Assembly (NCBI RefSeq): GCF_018129965.1
Contig: NZ_JAFCKW010000010.1
Span: 62,001-126,000 of the forward strand
DNA length: 64,000 bases
Source of the DNA: Bradyrhizobium diazoefficiens
GTDB taxonomy: Bacteria > Pseudomonadota > Alphaproteobacteria > Rhizobiales > Xanthobacteraceae
Direction of reading: 5' to 3'
Position numbers and translations under genes: made by a program. The notes below the pieces were generated by a model, which worked only from the letters and a program-made list of their open reading frames with translations, ran no database searches and had not been told where the DNA came from. Positions 1 to 8,660 of this stretch are shown one piece after another; the first letter of the stretch is position 1; every line of letters begins with the position of its first letter.

Positions 1-407
1 TGCGCGGGAGTCACAAGCAGCCAGAACGCGGTGCGTCCGACCTGCATCGTCGCGTAGGCGAGCGCGAACCACAGGCCCCGCCCCTCGAACGCGGTCGGGA
101 TCGTCGTGGACAGCACGAGGCCGCCCAGCATCATCAGGAAGACCAGGATGCGGACCGGCGTGAGCTCGGGGTCAAGCCAGTTGGTGACCCAGGCGGTGTA
201 GACCCACACCCACCACACCGCGAGAAACAGCACCGTGACATGCACCGCGCCGAGCGGCGTGAAATGGTGCAACAGCGTGTGCGAGACCTGGGTGACGGCG
301 AAGACGAAGACGAGATCGAAGAACAGCTCGACATTGGTGACGCGGCTGTGCTGGTTCGGCAGGATAACGCGAAACATCGCGCCGCGCGGGTTGTCCGCAG
401 CCATCAT
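1..407 (-). CDS. Low temperature requirement protein A (LtrA)-like membrane protein, 3' part cut by window edge
   Basis: Only the N-terminal about 135 residues are inside the window. After MMAADNPRGAMFR the protein has the LtrA signature NVELFFDLVFVFAVTQVSH, followed by hydrophobic helices with a WWVWVYTAWVTNW stretch, as in the LtrA family of multi-pass inner-membrane proteins of unclear function. The start is one of two adjacent ATG codons at 405-407 and 402-404. It lies downstream of bolA on the same strand with a gap of about 50 bases, so it may be read through from bolA. In related genomes a monothiol glutaredoxin gene often follows bolA (recalled, not checked); none is seen here. Confidence 0.85.
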   Translation of the reverse strand, partial: MMAADNPRGAMFRVILPNQHSRVTNVELFFDLVFVFAVTQVSHTLLHHFTPLGAVHVTVLFLAVWWVWVYTAWVTNWLDPELTPVRILVFLMMLGGLVLSTTIPTAFEGRGLWFALAYATMQVGRTAFWLLVTPA

Positions 408-456
408 CGCCCCCGTCGCGACCAGGTCATGTGCTCGTCAGATCAGGTGCAGCAAA

Positions 457-693
457 TCAAGTCCCTGGCACGCCGGTCTGAAGCGCCAGCGCATGCAGTA
501 CGCCGCCCATCTGCCCCTGCAGGGACTGGTAGACGATCTGGTGCTGCTGGACGCGGGACTTGCCGCGGAAGGATTCCGAAATCACGGTCGCAGCATAGTG
601 GTCGCCATCGCCGGCGAGGTCACGGATGGTCACCTCGGCATCGGGGATCGCTGCCTTGATCATCGCCTCGATATCGTGGGCGTCCATGGGCAT
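457..693 (-). CDS. bolA: BolA family protein
   Basis: A 78-residue protein, the normal length for the short BolA/IbaG type. It has the BolA core: the N-terminal helix DAHDIEAMIKAAIPDAEVTIRDL, the HYAATVISESFRGKSRVQQHQIVY region that contains the class II KH-like fold, and a C-terminal helix ending in LALQT. BolA proteins pair with monothiol glutaredoxins through a shared [2Fe-2S] cluster and take part in iron-sulfur trafficking. The start MPMDAHD (or MDAHD at 687) is preferred to the longer frame up to 756, whose extra residues have no BolA similarity. Confidence 0.9.
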   Translation of the reverse strand: MPMDAHDIEAMIKAAIPDAEVTIRDLAGDGDHYAATVISESFRGKSRVQQHQIVYQSLQGQMGGVLHALALQTGVPGT

Positions 694-891
694 TCTGGTC
701 TTGCTCCTTGTCTCGGCTCGTCGTCCAATCGCTGCCGGGGGCCCCTGCGAAGCCAAACGGGCCGGCGGGGGACAAACTTAGCGTGAATGGGCTTCTGCGT
801 CACGCGTTCAGGCACTATATCCCTGATCCCAACAGGATAAAGGCACGACAACGTGCATGGCGCGGCAGATCGAGCGAAAGGGCGTGACATC

Positions 892-1251
892 ATGAAGCTT
901 CCCGGGCCCGACCACCCCATCACCATCACCCCCAATCCCCGCCGCGTGCGCGTCACGGCCGGCGACCTCGTGATCGCCGAGACCAGCAAGGCGTTGACAT
1001 TGAAGGAGGCCAAATATCCGGCGGTGCAATACGTGCCTCGCGAGGATGCCAACATGGCGCTGCTGGAGCGCACCGAGCGCACCACCCATTGCCCCTACAA
1101 GGGGGACGCGAATTATTACAGCATCAAGGCCGACGGCAAGACGCTCGACAACGCGATCTGGACCTACGAGACGCCCTTCCCCGCGATGACCGAAATATCA
1201 GGCCATCTCGCCTTCTATCCGGACCAGGTGAAGATCGAGGAAGTCGGGTAG
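892..1251 (+). CDS. DUF427 domain-containing protein
   Basis: About 119 residues. The sequence contains RVRVTAGDLVIAETSKALTLKEAKYPAVQYVPREDANMALLERTERTTHCPYKGDANYYSI and ends with a GHLAFYPDQVKI segment, the hallmark of DUF427 (a small beta-rich fold of unknown function, common in Actinobacteria and Rhizobiales). The start ATG at 892 follows a GAAAGG-like site; the longer frame from 853 adds residues without family similarity. It is convergent with the DUF1328 gene, and the two are separated by a perfect palindrome. No function is assigned. Confidence 0.85.
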   Translation: MKLPGPDHPITITPNPRRVRVTAGDLVIAETSKALTLKEAKYPAVQYVPREDANMALLERTERTTHCPYKGDANYYSIKADGKTLDNAIWTYETPFPAMTEISGHLAFYPDQVKIEEVG

Positions 1252-1270
1252 CCGCACACTCGGGCTTTTC

Positions 1271-1349
1271 CGTCATGGCCGGGCTTGTCCCGCCTTCGCC
1301 GCGCCGAAGCTGCTTCGGCCGCGCAGGCGGGACAAGCCCGGCCATGACG
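1271..1349. repeat. Intergenic palindromic repeat, perfect 24-bp arms
   Basis: The arms at 1271-1294 and 1326-1349 are exact reverse complements (core GGCCGGGCTTGTCCCGCC), with a second smaller palindrome inside (GCCGAAGC/GCTTCGGC). It lies between two convergent genes and could form a long hairpin in transcripts from either side. It belongs to the dispersed repeat family seen again at 12715-12800. Confidence 0.9.
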
Positions 1350-1373
1350 ATTGCGGCTCGTGATGCGGGCCGC

Positions 1374-1547
1374 CTACACCCTGAAGATCGTGAGCCCGAG
1401 CACCAGCAGCACCAGGAAGATCACGACGAAGACGTAGAACAGCAAGCGGGCGACATCGGCGGAGGCGGCCGAAATGCCCGTGAATCCGAACACGCCGGCC
1501 ACGATCGAGATCAGCAGGAATATCAGGGCCCATTTCAGGATGGTCAT
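1374..1547 (-). CDS. DUF1328 small membrane protein (YtjA family)
   Basis: A 57-residue protein starting MTILKWALIFLLISIVAGV and ending LVLLVLGLTIFRV. Two hydrophobic helices flank a short GFTGISAASADVARLL linker, which is exactly the DUF1328/YtjA pattern (KWALIFLIISLIAGVLGFTGIA...). These are small inner-membrane proteins often induced by general stress; the molecular role is unknown. An AGTTG-type spacer precedes the ATG, with no strong ribosome site. Monocistronic, convergent with the DUF427 gene. Confidence 0.88.
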   Translation of the reverse strand: MTILKWALIFLLISIVAGVFGFTGISAASADVARLLFYVFVVIFLVLLVLGLTIFRV

Positions 1548-1725
1548 CGTCAACTCCGATCTAAGGCGGCACGCGGCCGCCGCCCAACGTGTTCGGGAAC
1601 GCTAACTTCGCTGCGCGGAACTGGTTCCGTGGGGCGCGGTCGGCTACTGTCGCCCAAACGGCGCTTGCTGAATCGGGGTCCCGGCGGCACAGTCCGGCCG
1701 GGAGAAAAGAGCGACCGGGGCGACC

Positions 1726-2913
1726 ATGAGTACGATGTCACATTCCGCGACCATCGGTGCCGAAGCGCACGCCGCGCCGAAGGCCAGGACGCGCAATCTG
1801 TCGCTCGATCGAACCCGCACCTTCCTGACGCTCGTGGTCCTGCTGCACCACGCCGTCATTCCCTACACTCATTTCGGTCACACCGATCCCGTGTCCTGGA
1901 TCGGATTCGACATCGTCGTGGTCGCCACCGACAGCTTCTTCATGGCGATGTTCTTCTTTCTGTCGGGACTGTTCACGTGGTCCGGGATCGCGCGCAAGGC
2001 ACCATCGGTCTTTTTGCGCGACCGCCTGTTGCGGCTCGGGCTGCCGTTCGTGATCGCGGCCTTCACCGTCATTCCGCTCGCCTACTACGCGATCGCGCTG
2101 CAACGGGGGTCCGATCTGACCTTCGCGGCGTTCTGGTGGAAGACGATCACGGTCGGTCCCTGGCCGAGCGGGCCCGTCTGGTTCGTATGGGTGCTGCTGG
2201 CGTTCGACCTGACCGCAAGCCTGCTCTACCGGGTCTCGGCGCATCTGGTCGAGCCGGTCAACCGGATCTCGCTGCGCGGCTTCGACCAGCCGGAGCTATT
2301 CTGGCTGCTGCTCGTCGTCGTCACCGCCATCGTTTACGTGCCGGCGCTGATCTATTTCGGCGGCAGCAGATGGTTCGAGTTCGGGCCGTTCTCGGTGCAG
2401 GCGAGCCGCATCCTGCTCTACTTCGCATATTTCTTCATCGGCGTCAGCGTCGGCGCGGCGAATTTCGATCGCGGTATCCTCAGCGCCGACGGCCGGTTGC
2501 CGAAGAGCCGCTGGACCTGGGTGATCGTCACGCTGATCCCCTATGGCCTGATGTGGGTCATGATCTACGTCAAGCGCGACATCCTCGGCAATCCCGACCC
2601 GCAGCCGCATTGGTACCAGGCGATCTACGGAACGTTGTTCGTGCTGTTCTCGGCCTCGATCCTGCTCGCGATCCTCGCCTTCTTCCTGCACCAGAAGTCG
2701 CCGGGACCGAACCTGCTCGACCGGATGCAGGCGGACGCCTACGGCATGTTCCTGGTGCACTACCCGATCGCGCTGTGGATCCAGTACGCGCTGTTCGACT
2801 ACGGATGGCCGGCCGTCGTGAAGGCCGCGATCGGCTTCGTGCTCACGGTGATGCTGAGCTGGGGACTGACGGCGGCGTTGCGGAAGATTCCGGGCGCGTC
2901 CTACGTGTTGTGA
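1726..2913 (+). CDS. Acyltransferase 3 family membrane protein
   Basis: A 395-residue polytopic protein of the Acyl_transf_3 family (OpgC/NodX/OafA type), which moves acyl groups onto sugars or glucans at the inner membrane. Visible features are the N-terminal NLSLDRTRTFLTLVVLLHHAVIPY (the family R/D and His motif at the first helix), FMAMFFFLSGLF, LLRLGLPFVIAAF, about ten hydrophobic segments, and a late FLVHYPIALWIQ helix. It stands alone between divergent and convergent neighbours, so the acceptor cannot be told from context. The N-terminal about 25 residues are polar and not part of the family core. Confidence 0.8.
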   Translation: MSTMSHSATIGAEAHAAPKARTRNLSLDRTRTFLTLVVLLHHAVIPYTHFGHTDPVSWIGFDIVVVATDSFFMAMFFFLSGLFTWSGIARKAPSVFLRDRLLRLGLPFVIAAFTVIPLAYYAIALQRGSDLTFAAFWWKTITVGPWPSGPVWFVWVLLAFDLTASLLYRVSAHLVEPVNRISLRGFDQPELFWLLLVVVTAIVYVPALIYFGGSRWFEFGPFSVQASRILLYFAYFFIGVSVGAANFDRGILSADGRLPKSRWTWVIVTLIPYGLMWVMIYVKRDILGNPDPQPHWYQAIYGTLFVLFSASILLAILAFFLHQKSPGPNLLDRMQADAYGMFLVHYPIALWIQYALFDYGWPAVVKAAIGFVLTVMLSWGLTAALRKIPGASYVL

Positions 2914-2944
2914 TATCCGGCTACGCAGCCCACCACACTCACCG

Positions 2945-2988
2945 CCGTCATCCTGAGGCGCGCAAGAGCGTGCACCTCAGGATGACGG
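2945..2988. repeat. Intergenic palindrome (CGTCATCCTGAGG type)
   Basis: Inverted arms CCGTCATCCTGAGG and CCTCAGGATGACGG around a GCGCGCAAGAGCGTGCA centre, between the convergent ends of the acyltransferase gene and purL. The position suits a transcript-end hairpin for both genes. It belongs to a class of short genus-typical intergenic palindromes. Confidence 0.85.
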
Positions 2989-3049
2989 TTGAGCTTGCGG
3001 CAACGAAGGATCGTCATCCGCAAGGAGCCGACGGACCTGAGGAAGCAGC

Positions 3050-5260
3050 CTACGCCGCCTTGCCGGCCATATACTCCGGCAGCCAGCGCTCGAACGAGGT
3101 CCGCAGAGAATCGATCGCAACCGGCGCTTCGCCGGCGATCGCGATCGCATCGCCGCCGGTGGTGCCGATCCGCACGCAGGGCACTTCGCAGCCGCGCATC
3201 TTGGCGAGCACGAGGCCCGCCTCTGCCTCCGGCACCGTGACGAGATAGCGCGCCTGGTCCTCGCCGAACCAATAGGCGTGCGGGACGAGCGCGGTCGGCG
3301 CCGCCAGAAGTCTTGCGCCGATGCCGCTCGCGATCGCCATTTCGGCGAGCGCGATCAGCAGGCCGCCGTCGGAGAGGTCATGCACGGCGGTCGCGGTGCC
3401 CGCATGGATCATGCCGCGCACGCAGTCACCGTTGCGCTTCTCGGCGGCGAGATCGACCGGCGGCGGGGCGCCCTCCTCGCGACCGCAGATGTCGCGCAGG
3501 TAAACCGACTGGCCGAGCCAGCCGTGGGTGTCGCCGACCAGCAGGATCGCCTCGCCCTCGGCCTTGAAGGCGAGCGAGGCGGATTTGGTGAAATCATCGA
3601 GCAGGCCGACACCACCGATTGAGGGCGTCGGCAGGATCGCACGGCCGTTGGTCTCGTTGTAGAGCGACACATTGCCGGAGACGACCGGGAAGTCGAGCGT
3701 GCGGCACGCTTCCGAAATGCCCTTCAGGCAGCCGACGAACTGGCCCATGATCTCTGGCCGCTCGGGGTTGCCGAAATTCAGATTGTCCGTGATTGCGAGC
3801 GGCTTGCCGCCCACGGCCGTGATGTTGCGCCAGGCTTCCGCCACCGCCTGCATGCCGCCCTGGTAGGGATCGGCCTCGCAATAGCGCGGCGTGACGTCGA
3901 CGGTCAGCGCCAGGCCCTTCGGCCCGTCCTGCACGCGCACCACGGCGGCATCGCCGCCGGGACGCTGCAAGGTGTTGCCCAGAATGACGTGGTCGTACTG
4001 CTCCCAGACCCAGCGCTTGCTGCACATGTCGGGCGTACCGATCAGCTTCTCCAGCGCGGCGCCGAGGCCCATCGGCGCCGGCACTTCGCGGGCATGCACG
4101 ACGGGCAGCGCGGCGGACGGCACATGCGGACGGTCATAGAGCGGCGCCTCGTCGCCGAGCTCCTTGATCGGCAGGTCGGCCATGACGTCGCCGCCATGCT
4201 TGACCACGAAGCGCTTGCTCGGCGTGGTGTAGCCGACCACGGCGAAGTCGAGGCCCCATTTCCGGAAGATCGCCTCGGCTTCCTTTTCCTTCTCGGGCTT
4301 GAGCACCATGAGCATGCGCTCCTGGCTCTCCGAGAGCATCATCTCGTAGGCGCTCATGCCGGTCTCGCGAGTCGGCACCGCATCGAGATCGAGATCGACA
4401 CCGAGATCGCCCTTGGCGCCCATCTCCACCGCCGAGCATGTCAGGCCGGCCGCGCCCATGTCCTGGATCGCGATCACGCAATCGGCTTCCATGATCTCGA
4501 GGCAGGCCTCCAGCAGCAGCTTCTCGGCGAAGGGGTCGCCGACCTGCACCGTGGGGCGCTTCTCCTCGGACTTGTCGTCGAATTCGGCCGACGCCATCGA
4601 GGCACCATGGATGCCATCGCGGCCGGTCTTGGAGCCGAGATAGACGATCGGCATGTTCACGCCGGAAGCGGCCGCATAGAAGATCTTGTCGGTGTCGGCG
4701 AGGCCGACGGCCATCGCGTTGACGAGGATGTTGCCGTCATAGCGGGTGTGGAAGCGCACCTGGCCGCCGACCGTCGGCACGCCGAAGGAATTGCCGTAGC
4801 CGCCGACGCCGGCGACCACGCCGGAGACGAGATGCCGGGTCCGGGCATGCTCGGGCGCACCGAAGCTCAGCGCATTGAGGCAGGCGATCGGGCGCGCGCC
4901 CATGGTGAATACGTCGCGCAGGATGCCGCCGACGCCCGTGGTCGCGCCTTGATAGGGCTCGATATAGCTCGGGTGATTGTGGCTCTCCATCTTGAAGACC
5001 ACGGCCTGGCCGTCGCCGATGTCGATCACGCCGGCATTCTCGCCGGGGCCCTGGATCACCCAGGGCGCCTTGGTCGGCAGGCCGCGCAGATGGATGCGCG
5101 AGGATTTGTACGAACAGTGCTCGTTCCACATCGCCGAGAAGATGCCGAGCTCGGTGAAGGTCGGCTCCCGCCCGATCAGCTTGAGGATGCGCTCATACTC
5201 GTCGGGCTTGAGCCCGTGGGCGGCAACCAGTTCGGGGGTGATCTTGGGTTCGTTCTTCAT
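3050..5260 (-). CDS. purL: Phosphoribosylformylglycinamidine synthase subunit PurL (small type)
   Basis: A 736-residue protein that catalyses ATP- and ammonia-dependent conversion of FGAR to FGAM in purine synthesis, as part of a PurL-PurQ-PurS complex. It starts MKNEPKITPELVAAHGLKPDEYERI and has the N-terminal FSAMWNEHCSYKSSR motif with its catalytic-region His, the ATP site VIQGPGENAGVIDIGDGQAVVFKMESHNHPS, the ETGMSAYEMMLSESQERML motif, and the second half with AVHDLSDGGLL. The length is that of the small PurL that needs separate PurS and PurQ, both of which are encoded about 3 kb upstream. The acyl-thioesterase, transporter and binding-protein genes sit between purQ and purL, so purL is probably transcribed separately. 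Confidence 0.97.
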   Translation of the reverse strand: MKNEPKITPELVAAHGLKPDEYERILKLIGREPTFTELGIFSAMWNEHCSYKSSRIHLRGLPTKAPWVIQGPGENAGVIDIGDGQAVVFKMESHNHPSYIEPYQGATTGVGGILRDVFTMGARPIACLNALSFGAPEHARTRHLVSGVVAGVGGYGNSFGVPTVGGQVRFHTRYDGNILVNAMAVGLADTDKIFYAAASGVNMPIVYLGSKTGRDGIHGASMASAEFDDKSEEKRPTVQVGDPFAEKLLLEACLEIMEADCVIAIQDMGAAGLTCSAVEMGAKGDLGVDLDLDAVPTRETGMSAYEMMLSESQERMLMVLKPEKEKEAEAIFRKWGLDFAVVGYTTPSKRFVVKHGGDVMADLPIKELGDEAPLYDRPHVPSAALPVVHAREVPAPMGLGAALEKLIGTPDMCSKRWVWEQYDHVILGNTLQRPGGDAAVVRVQDGPKGLALTVDVTPRYCEADPYQGGMQAVAEAWRNITAVGGKPLAITDNLNFGNPERPEIMGQFVGCLKGISEACRTLDFPVVSGNVSLYNETNGRAILPTPSIGGVGLLDDFTKSASLAFKAEGEAILLVGDTHGWLGQSVYLRDICGREEGAPPPVDLAAEKRNGDCVRGMIHAGTATAVHDLSDGGLLIALAEMAIASGIGARLLAAPTALVPHAYWFGEDQARYLVTVPEAEAGLVLAKMRGCEVPCVRIGTTGGDAIAIAGEAPVAIDSLRTSFERWLPEYMAGKAA

Positions 5261-5451
5261 GGATTCGAGGCTTTCGGCGGCGGTTGGCCGTTCTTAGGAA
5301 CATCGGGGGCCTACGAAAAGCCCTTTATGAAGCATTTTCCCGCTGTCCCACGATTTGCGGTTGGGGGATGCGGGAACAGGAATTGCAAGGCGCTGGCGGA
5401 TCGGATTTAAGGGCTGAAGACCCGTAATTGAAGGCCCATGTTTTAAGGTCC

Positions 5452-5937
5452 ATGTCCTTGCACGAATTGACCAAAGCGTCCCCGCCCCGCCGTCCCGACC
5501 TGCACGTCGCCACAGAGGGCGAGTTCAAGGGCTGGCGGACCTGGATTCGCGACAGCTTTGAGAGCCATATCGGCCCGTTCTGGCACAGGATCGAGGATGA
5601 CGGCAGCGTCCGCAGTGCCTTCCGGGTCGAGAAAAAGCACCTCAACGGCTCCGGAAACGTCCATGGCGGCTGCTTCATGGCGTTTTCCGACTATTGCCTG
5701 TTCGCGATCGCCACCCATGAGCTGGACGGCCCTGCCGTGACCACCAATTTCGCCTGCGATTTCCTCGACGCGGCCCGCGAGGGCGAGTTGATCGAGTGCG
5801 TCGGCGAAGTCTCCCGCGCCGGTGGATCGCTGATCTTCCTGCGCGGCAAGCTGACATCCGCCGGGCGGCCCCTGTTCACCTTCTCCGGCACCATCAAGCG
5901 GGTGAAGCGGAAACCGGCCTTGCAGCCAAACGCATAG
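5452..5937 (+). CDS. PaaI-type hot-dog thioesterase family protein
   Basis: About 161 residues from the ATG at 5452, which has AAGG just upstream; a TTG eight codons earlier (5428) is an alternative. The core GSGNVHGGCFMAFSDYCLFAIATHEL is the HGG motif region of the PaaI/4HBT hot-dog fold, and TTNFACDFLDAAREGELIECVGEVSRAGGSLIFLRGKL forms the second strand set. Such proteins hydrolyse acyl-CoA thioesters; the substrate is not evident. The gene is divergent from purL. Confidence 0.85.
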   Translation: MSLHELTKASPPRRPDLHVATEGEFKGWRTWIRDSFESHIGPFWHRIEDDGSVRSAFRVEKKHLNGSGNVHGGCFMAFSDYCLFAIATHELDGPAVTTNFACDFLDAAREGELIECVGEVSRAGGSLIFLRGKLTSAGRPLFTFSGTIKRVKRKPALQPNA

Positions 5938-6075
5938 CTCGACACCTTTCCTTTTCGCCTCCCCTCGCCCAGAGTTGGGCCAGGCGCTATCGCGCCGGGG
6001 AGCAAAACAAAGGTGCCGCAGAGCACATCAAGGACGGGCCGCACAGCGGCCTCCGTCGCATCGCCATTGCCATCC

Positions 6076-6978
6076 ATGACCGCCACCGGTGCGCGCAACT
6101 GGCGCGACTACGCGCTGCTGTTCGCGCTCGCCTGCTGCTGGAGCTCGACCTATCCGCTGGCCAAGCTGGCGCTTCCCACGATCCCGCCGATCACCTTCAT
6201 CTCCGTACGCTCGCTGATCGCGGCCGCCTTCCTGTTCGCGATCCTGTGGATGCGCGGTCTCAGCCTGCCGACCGATGTGAAGGCCTGGAAGCTGTTCGCG
6301 ACCCAGCAGCTGATCAACTCGACATTCCCCTTCCTCATCATCACCTGGTCGCAGCAATATGTGCCTGCGTCGAACACGGTGGTGCTGGCCTCGACGACGC
6401 CGATCTTCGCCTTCCTGATCACCTCGCTGATCACGCGGCATGAGCCGGCCACGCTGTTGAAGCTCGCGGGCGCCATCCTCGGCCTTGCCGGGACCGTCGT
6501 CATTGTCGGCCTCGACGCGCTGCGCGGCTTCGGTAGCGAGATCATTGCGGAGATCGCGATCCTGCTCGCCACCATCTCCTTTGCCTGCGCGACGATCTTC
6601 GGCCTCAGGCGCTCAGACTACGACCCGATGGTGGTCGCAGCCGGCTCGCTGCTGTTCGGCGGCCTCGTGCTGCTGCCGCCCGCGCTGATCATCGACCAGC
6701 CCTGGACGCTGCACCCGACGCCGACCGCGATCGTCGCCACCATCGTGATGGGCATCGTCTCGAGCGCGTTGGGATTGATGCTGTTCTACATGTGCCTCGG
6801 CCGGCTCGGCACGCTGACGACGAATGCGCAAGGCTACCTGCGCATCCCGATCGGCGTCGGCCTCTCCGTGCTGCTGCTCGGCGAGAGCGTGCCGTCGAAC
6901 CTGGCGCTGGGACTGCTGCTGGTGATGGCGGGCGTCGCCGCGATGACGGTGCCGACGGAGCGGCTGAAGCGGCGGTAG
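6076..6978 (+). CDS. DMT superfamily transporter with two EamA domains
   Basis: About 300 residues with ten predicted membrane helices in two EamA repeats (first repeat LLFALACCWSSTYPLAKLAL..., second ILLATISFACATIFGLRRSDYDPM...). The WSSTYPLAKLALPTIPPITFISVRSLIAA segment is the EamA entry motif. This family exports or takes up metabolites and amino acids; the substrate is unknown. The ATG at 6076 places the first helix correctly; a GTG at 6013 preceded by GGGGAG would add 21 polar residues and cannot be excluded. Confidence 0.85.
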   Translation: MTATGARNWRDYALLFALACCWSSTYPLAKLALPTIPPITFISVRSLIAAAFLFAILWMRGLSLPTDVKAWKLFATQQLINSTFPFLIITWSQQYVPASNTVVLASTTPIFAFLITSLITRHEPATLLKLAGAILGLAGTVVIVGLDALRGFGSEIIAEIAILLATISFACATIFGLRRSDYDPMVVAAGSLLFGGLVLLPPALIIDQPWTLHPTPTAIVATIVMGIVSSALGLMLFYMCLGRLGTLTTNAQGYLRIPIGVGLSVLLLGESVPSNLALGLLLVMAGVAAMTVPTERLKRR

Positions 6979-6987
6979 CGTGGAACG

Positions 6988-7962
6988 CTACTGCTTGGCG
7001 TCGTCCGCCAGCAGCTTCCGGTATTTCTCGACGTCGCGGGTCACAAGCAGCTGAAGCAGCTCCGGCGCGTGCTCATTGTCGTCGGGCGCAACGGTCGACA
7101 GCTCGGCAAAGCGCTTCTTCACCGCGTCGGTCTCCACCGCCGTGCGCGCGGCGGCATTCAGCCTGGCGATGACGGCCGGCGGCGTGCCCTTGGGCGCGAA
7201 CAGGCCGTTCCAGCCCTGCGCCTCGAATTCGGGAAGACCGGCTTCCGCTGACGTCGGCAGGTCCGGCACCGTCGCGAGCCGCACGGTCGAGCCGACCACG
7301 AGACCCCGCACCAGCTTCTCGTTGATCGATTGCGAGACGGAAGCGGCCGCATCGCAGACGCCGTCGATCTGGCCGCCGATCGCGTCGGTGAGCGCGGGCG
7401 CGGCACCGCGATAGCCGATCAGCGTGGCGTCGATCCCGGCGGCCGTCACGAAGCTCTTGCAGATCAGATAGTTCGACGAGCCGACGCCGGCATGGCCGAG
7501 ATTGACCTTGCCCGGGTTGGCCTTGGTGTAGGCGATGAACTCCTTCAGGTCCTTGGCCGGAAAGTCCTTGCGGAGCGCCACGATGCCGAACGTCTTCGCC
7601 ACCATTCCGATCGGCACGAAGGAGTCGGGCGTGAAGGGCAGCTTCGGATAGATCGTGTAGGTCGCCGCATTCGTGCCGGCATTGCCGATTGCGATGGTGT
7701 AGCCGTCAGGCTCGGCGCGGGAGGCACGCGCCAGCGCGGTCGAGCCGCCGGCACCGGCCACGTTCTCGATCACGATGGTCTGGCCGAGCGCGATGCCCAT
7801 CTGCTCGGCGACGGTGCGCGCGATCACGTCCGAGGTGCCGCCGGCCGCGAACGGCACGATCATGGTGACCGGACGCTTGGGGAAGTCCTGCGCAAACGCG
7901 GCGGACGCAAACGCAACGACGGCAAGGGCGGCCGAGAGCCGCTTCGCCACGAACGCGATCAC
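6988..7962 (-). CDS. Tripartite tricarboxylate transporter substrate-binding protein (Bug family)
   Basis: A 324-residue periplasmic protein with the signal peptide MIAFVAKRLSAALAVVAFASAAFA followed by QDFPKRPVTMIVPFAAGGTSDVIARTVAEQM, the canonical N-terminus of TctC/Bug proteins that bind organic acids. Further family features are IVIENVAGAGGSTA, LPTSAEAGLPEFEAQGWNGLFAPKGTP and a C-terminal VEKYRKLLADD. The GTG start (7962-7960) overlaps the purQ stop as GTGA, so translation is probably coupled. No TctA/TctB membrane genes are adjacent; orphan Bug proteins are common in this genus. A role with purine synthesis is not known. Confidence 0.87.
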   Translation of the reverse strand: MIAFVAKRLSAALAVVAFASAAFAQDFPKRPVTMIVPFAAGGTSDVIARTVAEQMGIALGQTIVIENVAGAGGSTALARASRAEPDGYTIAIGNAGTNAATYTIYPKLPFTPDSFVPIGMVAKTFGIVALRKDFPAKDLKEFIAYTKANPGKVNLGHAGVGSSNYLICKSFVTAAGIDATLIGYRGAAPALTDAIGGQIDGVCDAAASVSQSINEKLVRGLVVGSTVRLATVPDLPTSAEAGLPEFEAQGWNGLFAPKGTPPAVIARLNAAARTAVETDAVKKRFAELSTVAPDDNEHAPELLQLLVTRDVEKYRKLLADDAKQ

Positions 7963-8660
7963 GCGGCCTTTTCCAGATGCTGGACGAGGCCCGCGAACAG
8001 GCCGCGGCCGTCGGTGCAGCCCATGATGTCTTCGACGTGGTTTTCGGGATGCGGCATCATGCCGAGCACGTTGCCCTTGTCGTTGACGAGACCGGCGATG
8101 GAATGCGCCGCGCCGTTGATGTTGTGGCTCTCGTCGACCGCGCCGTCGGCGGAGCAGTAGCGATAGAGCACCCGCCCCTCGCCCTCGATCCGCTTGATGG
8201 TCTCTTCGTCCGCCTCGTAATTGCCCTCGCCATGCGCCACCGGCACGCGGATCACCTGGCCGGCATTGTAGCCGCGCGTGAACGGGGTGTCGGAACGCTC
8301 GACGCGCAGATGCACGTCCTTGCAGATGAATTTCAGCCGCGCATTGCGCATCAGCACGCCCGGCAACAGGCCGGATTCGCAGAGGATCTGGAAACCGTTG
8401 CAGACGCCGAGCACGAGCCCGCCCTTGGCTGCATAGCCGCGCACCGCGTCCATCACGGGCGAGCGCGCCGCAATCGCACCGCAGCGCAGGTAATCGCCGT
8501 AGGAGAAGCCGCCGGGCACCACGACGAGGTCGGTCCCCGCGGGAAGCGACGTCTCGGCGTGCCACACCATCGCGGGCTCATGGCCCGAGATGAGTCTCAG
8601 CGCACGCGCCATGTCGCGTTCGCGATTGATTCCAGGGAAGACGAGGATGGCGGCTTTCAT
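7959..8660 (-). CDS. purQ: Phosphoribosylformylglycinamidine synthase subunit PurQ
   Basis: A 233-residue class I glutamine amidotransferase that supplies ammonia to PurL. It begins MKAAILVFPGINRERDMARAL and has the nucleophile elbow LVLGVCNGFQIL with the catalytic Cys, then HRE-type residues in GMMPHPENHVEDI. The ATG overlaps the stop of the preceding 77-aa ORF by four bases, and its own stop overlaps the next gene's GTG, so purS-orf-purQ-bug read as one translationally coupled run. Confidence 0.97.
   Translation of the reverse strand: MKAAILVFPGINRERDMARALRLISGHEPAMVWHAETSLPAGTDLVVVPGGFSYGDYLRCGAIAARSPVMDAVRGYAAKGGLVLGVCNGFQILCESGLLPGVLMRNARLKFICKDVHLRVERSDTPFTRGYNAGQVIRVPVAHGEGNYEADEETIKRIEGEGRVLYRYCSADGAVDESHNINGAAHSIAGLVNDKGNVLGMMPHPENHVEDIMGCTDGRGLFAGLVQHLEKAA

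Noticed and set aside
1089..3248. 719-codon open frame on the plus strand
   Set aside because: It is the out-of-frame shadow of the DUF427 and acyltransferase genes, with Arg/Gly/Pro-rich sequence and no domain.
3989..5410. 473-codon plus-strand frame opposite purL
   Set aside because: Antisense shadow of purL in GC-rich DNA; composition (His/Arg/Gly/Ala) is typical of such shadows and there is no start signal.
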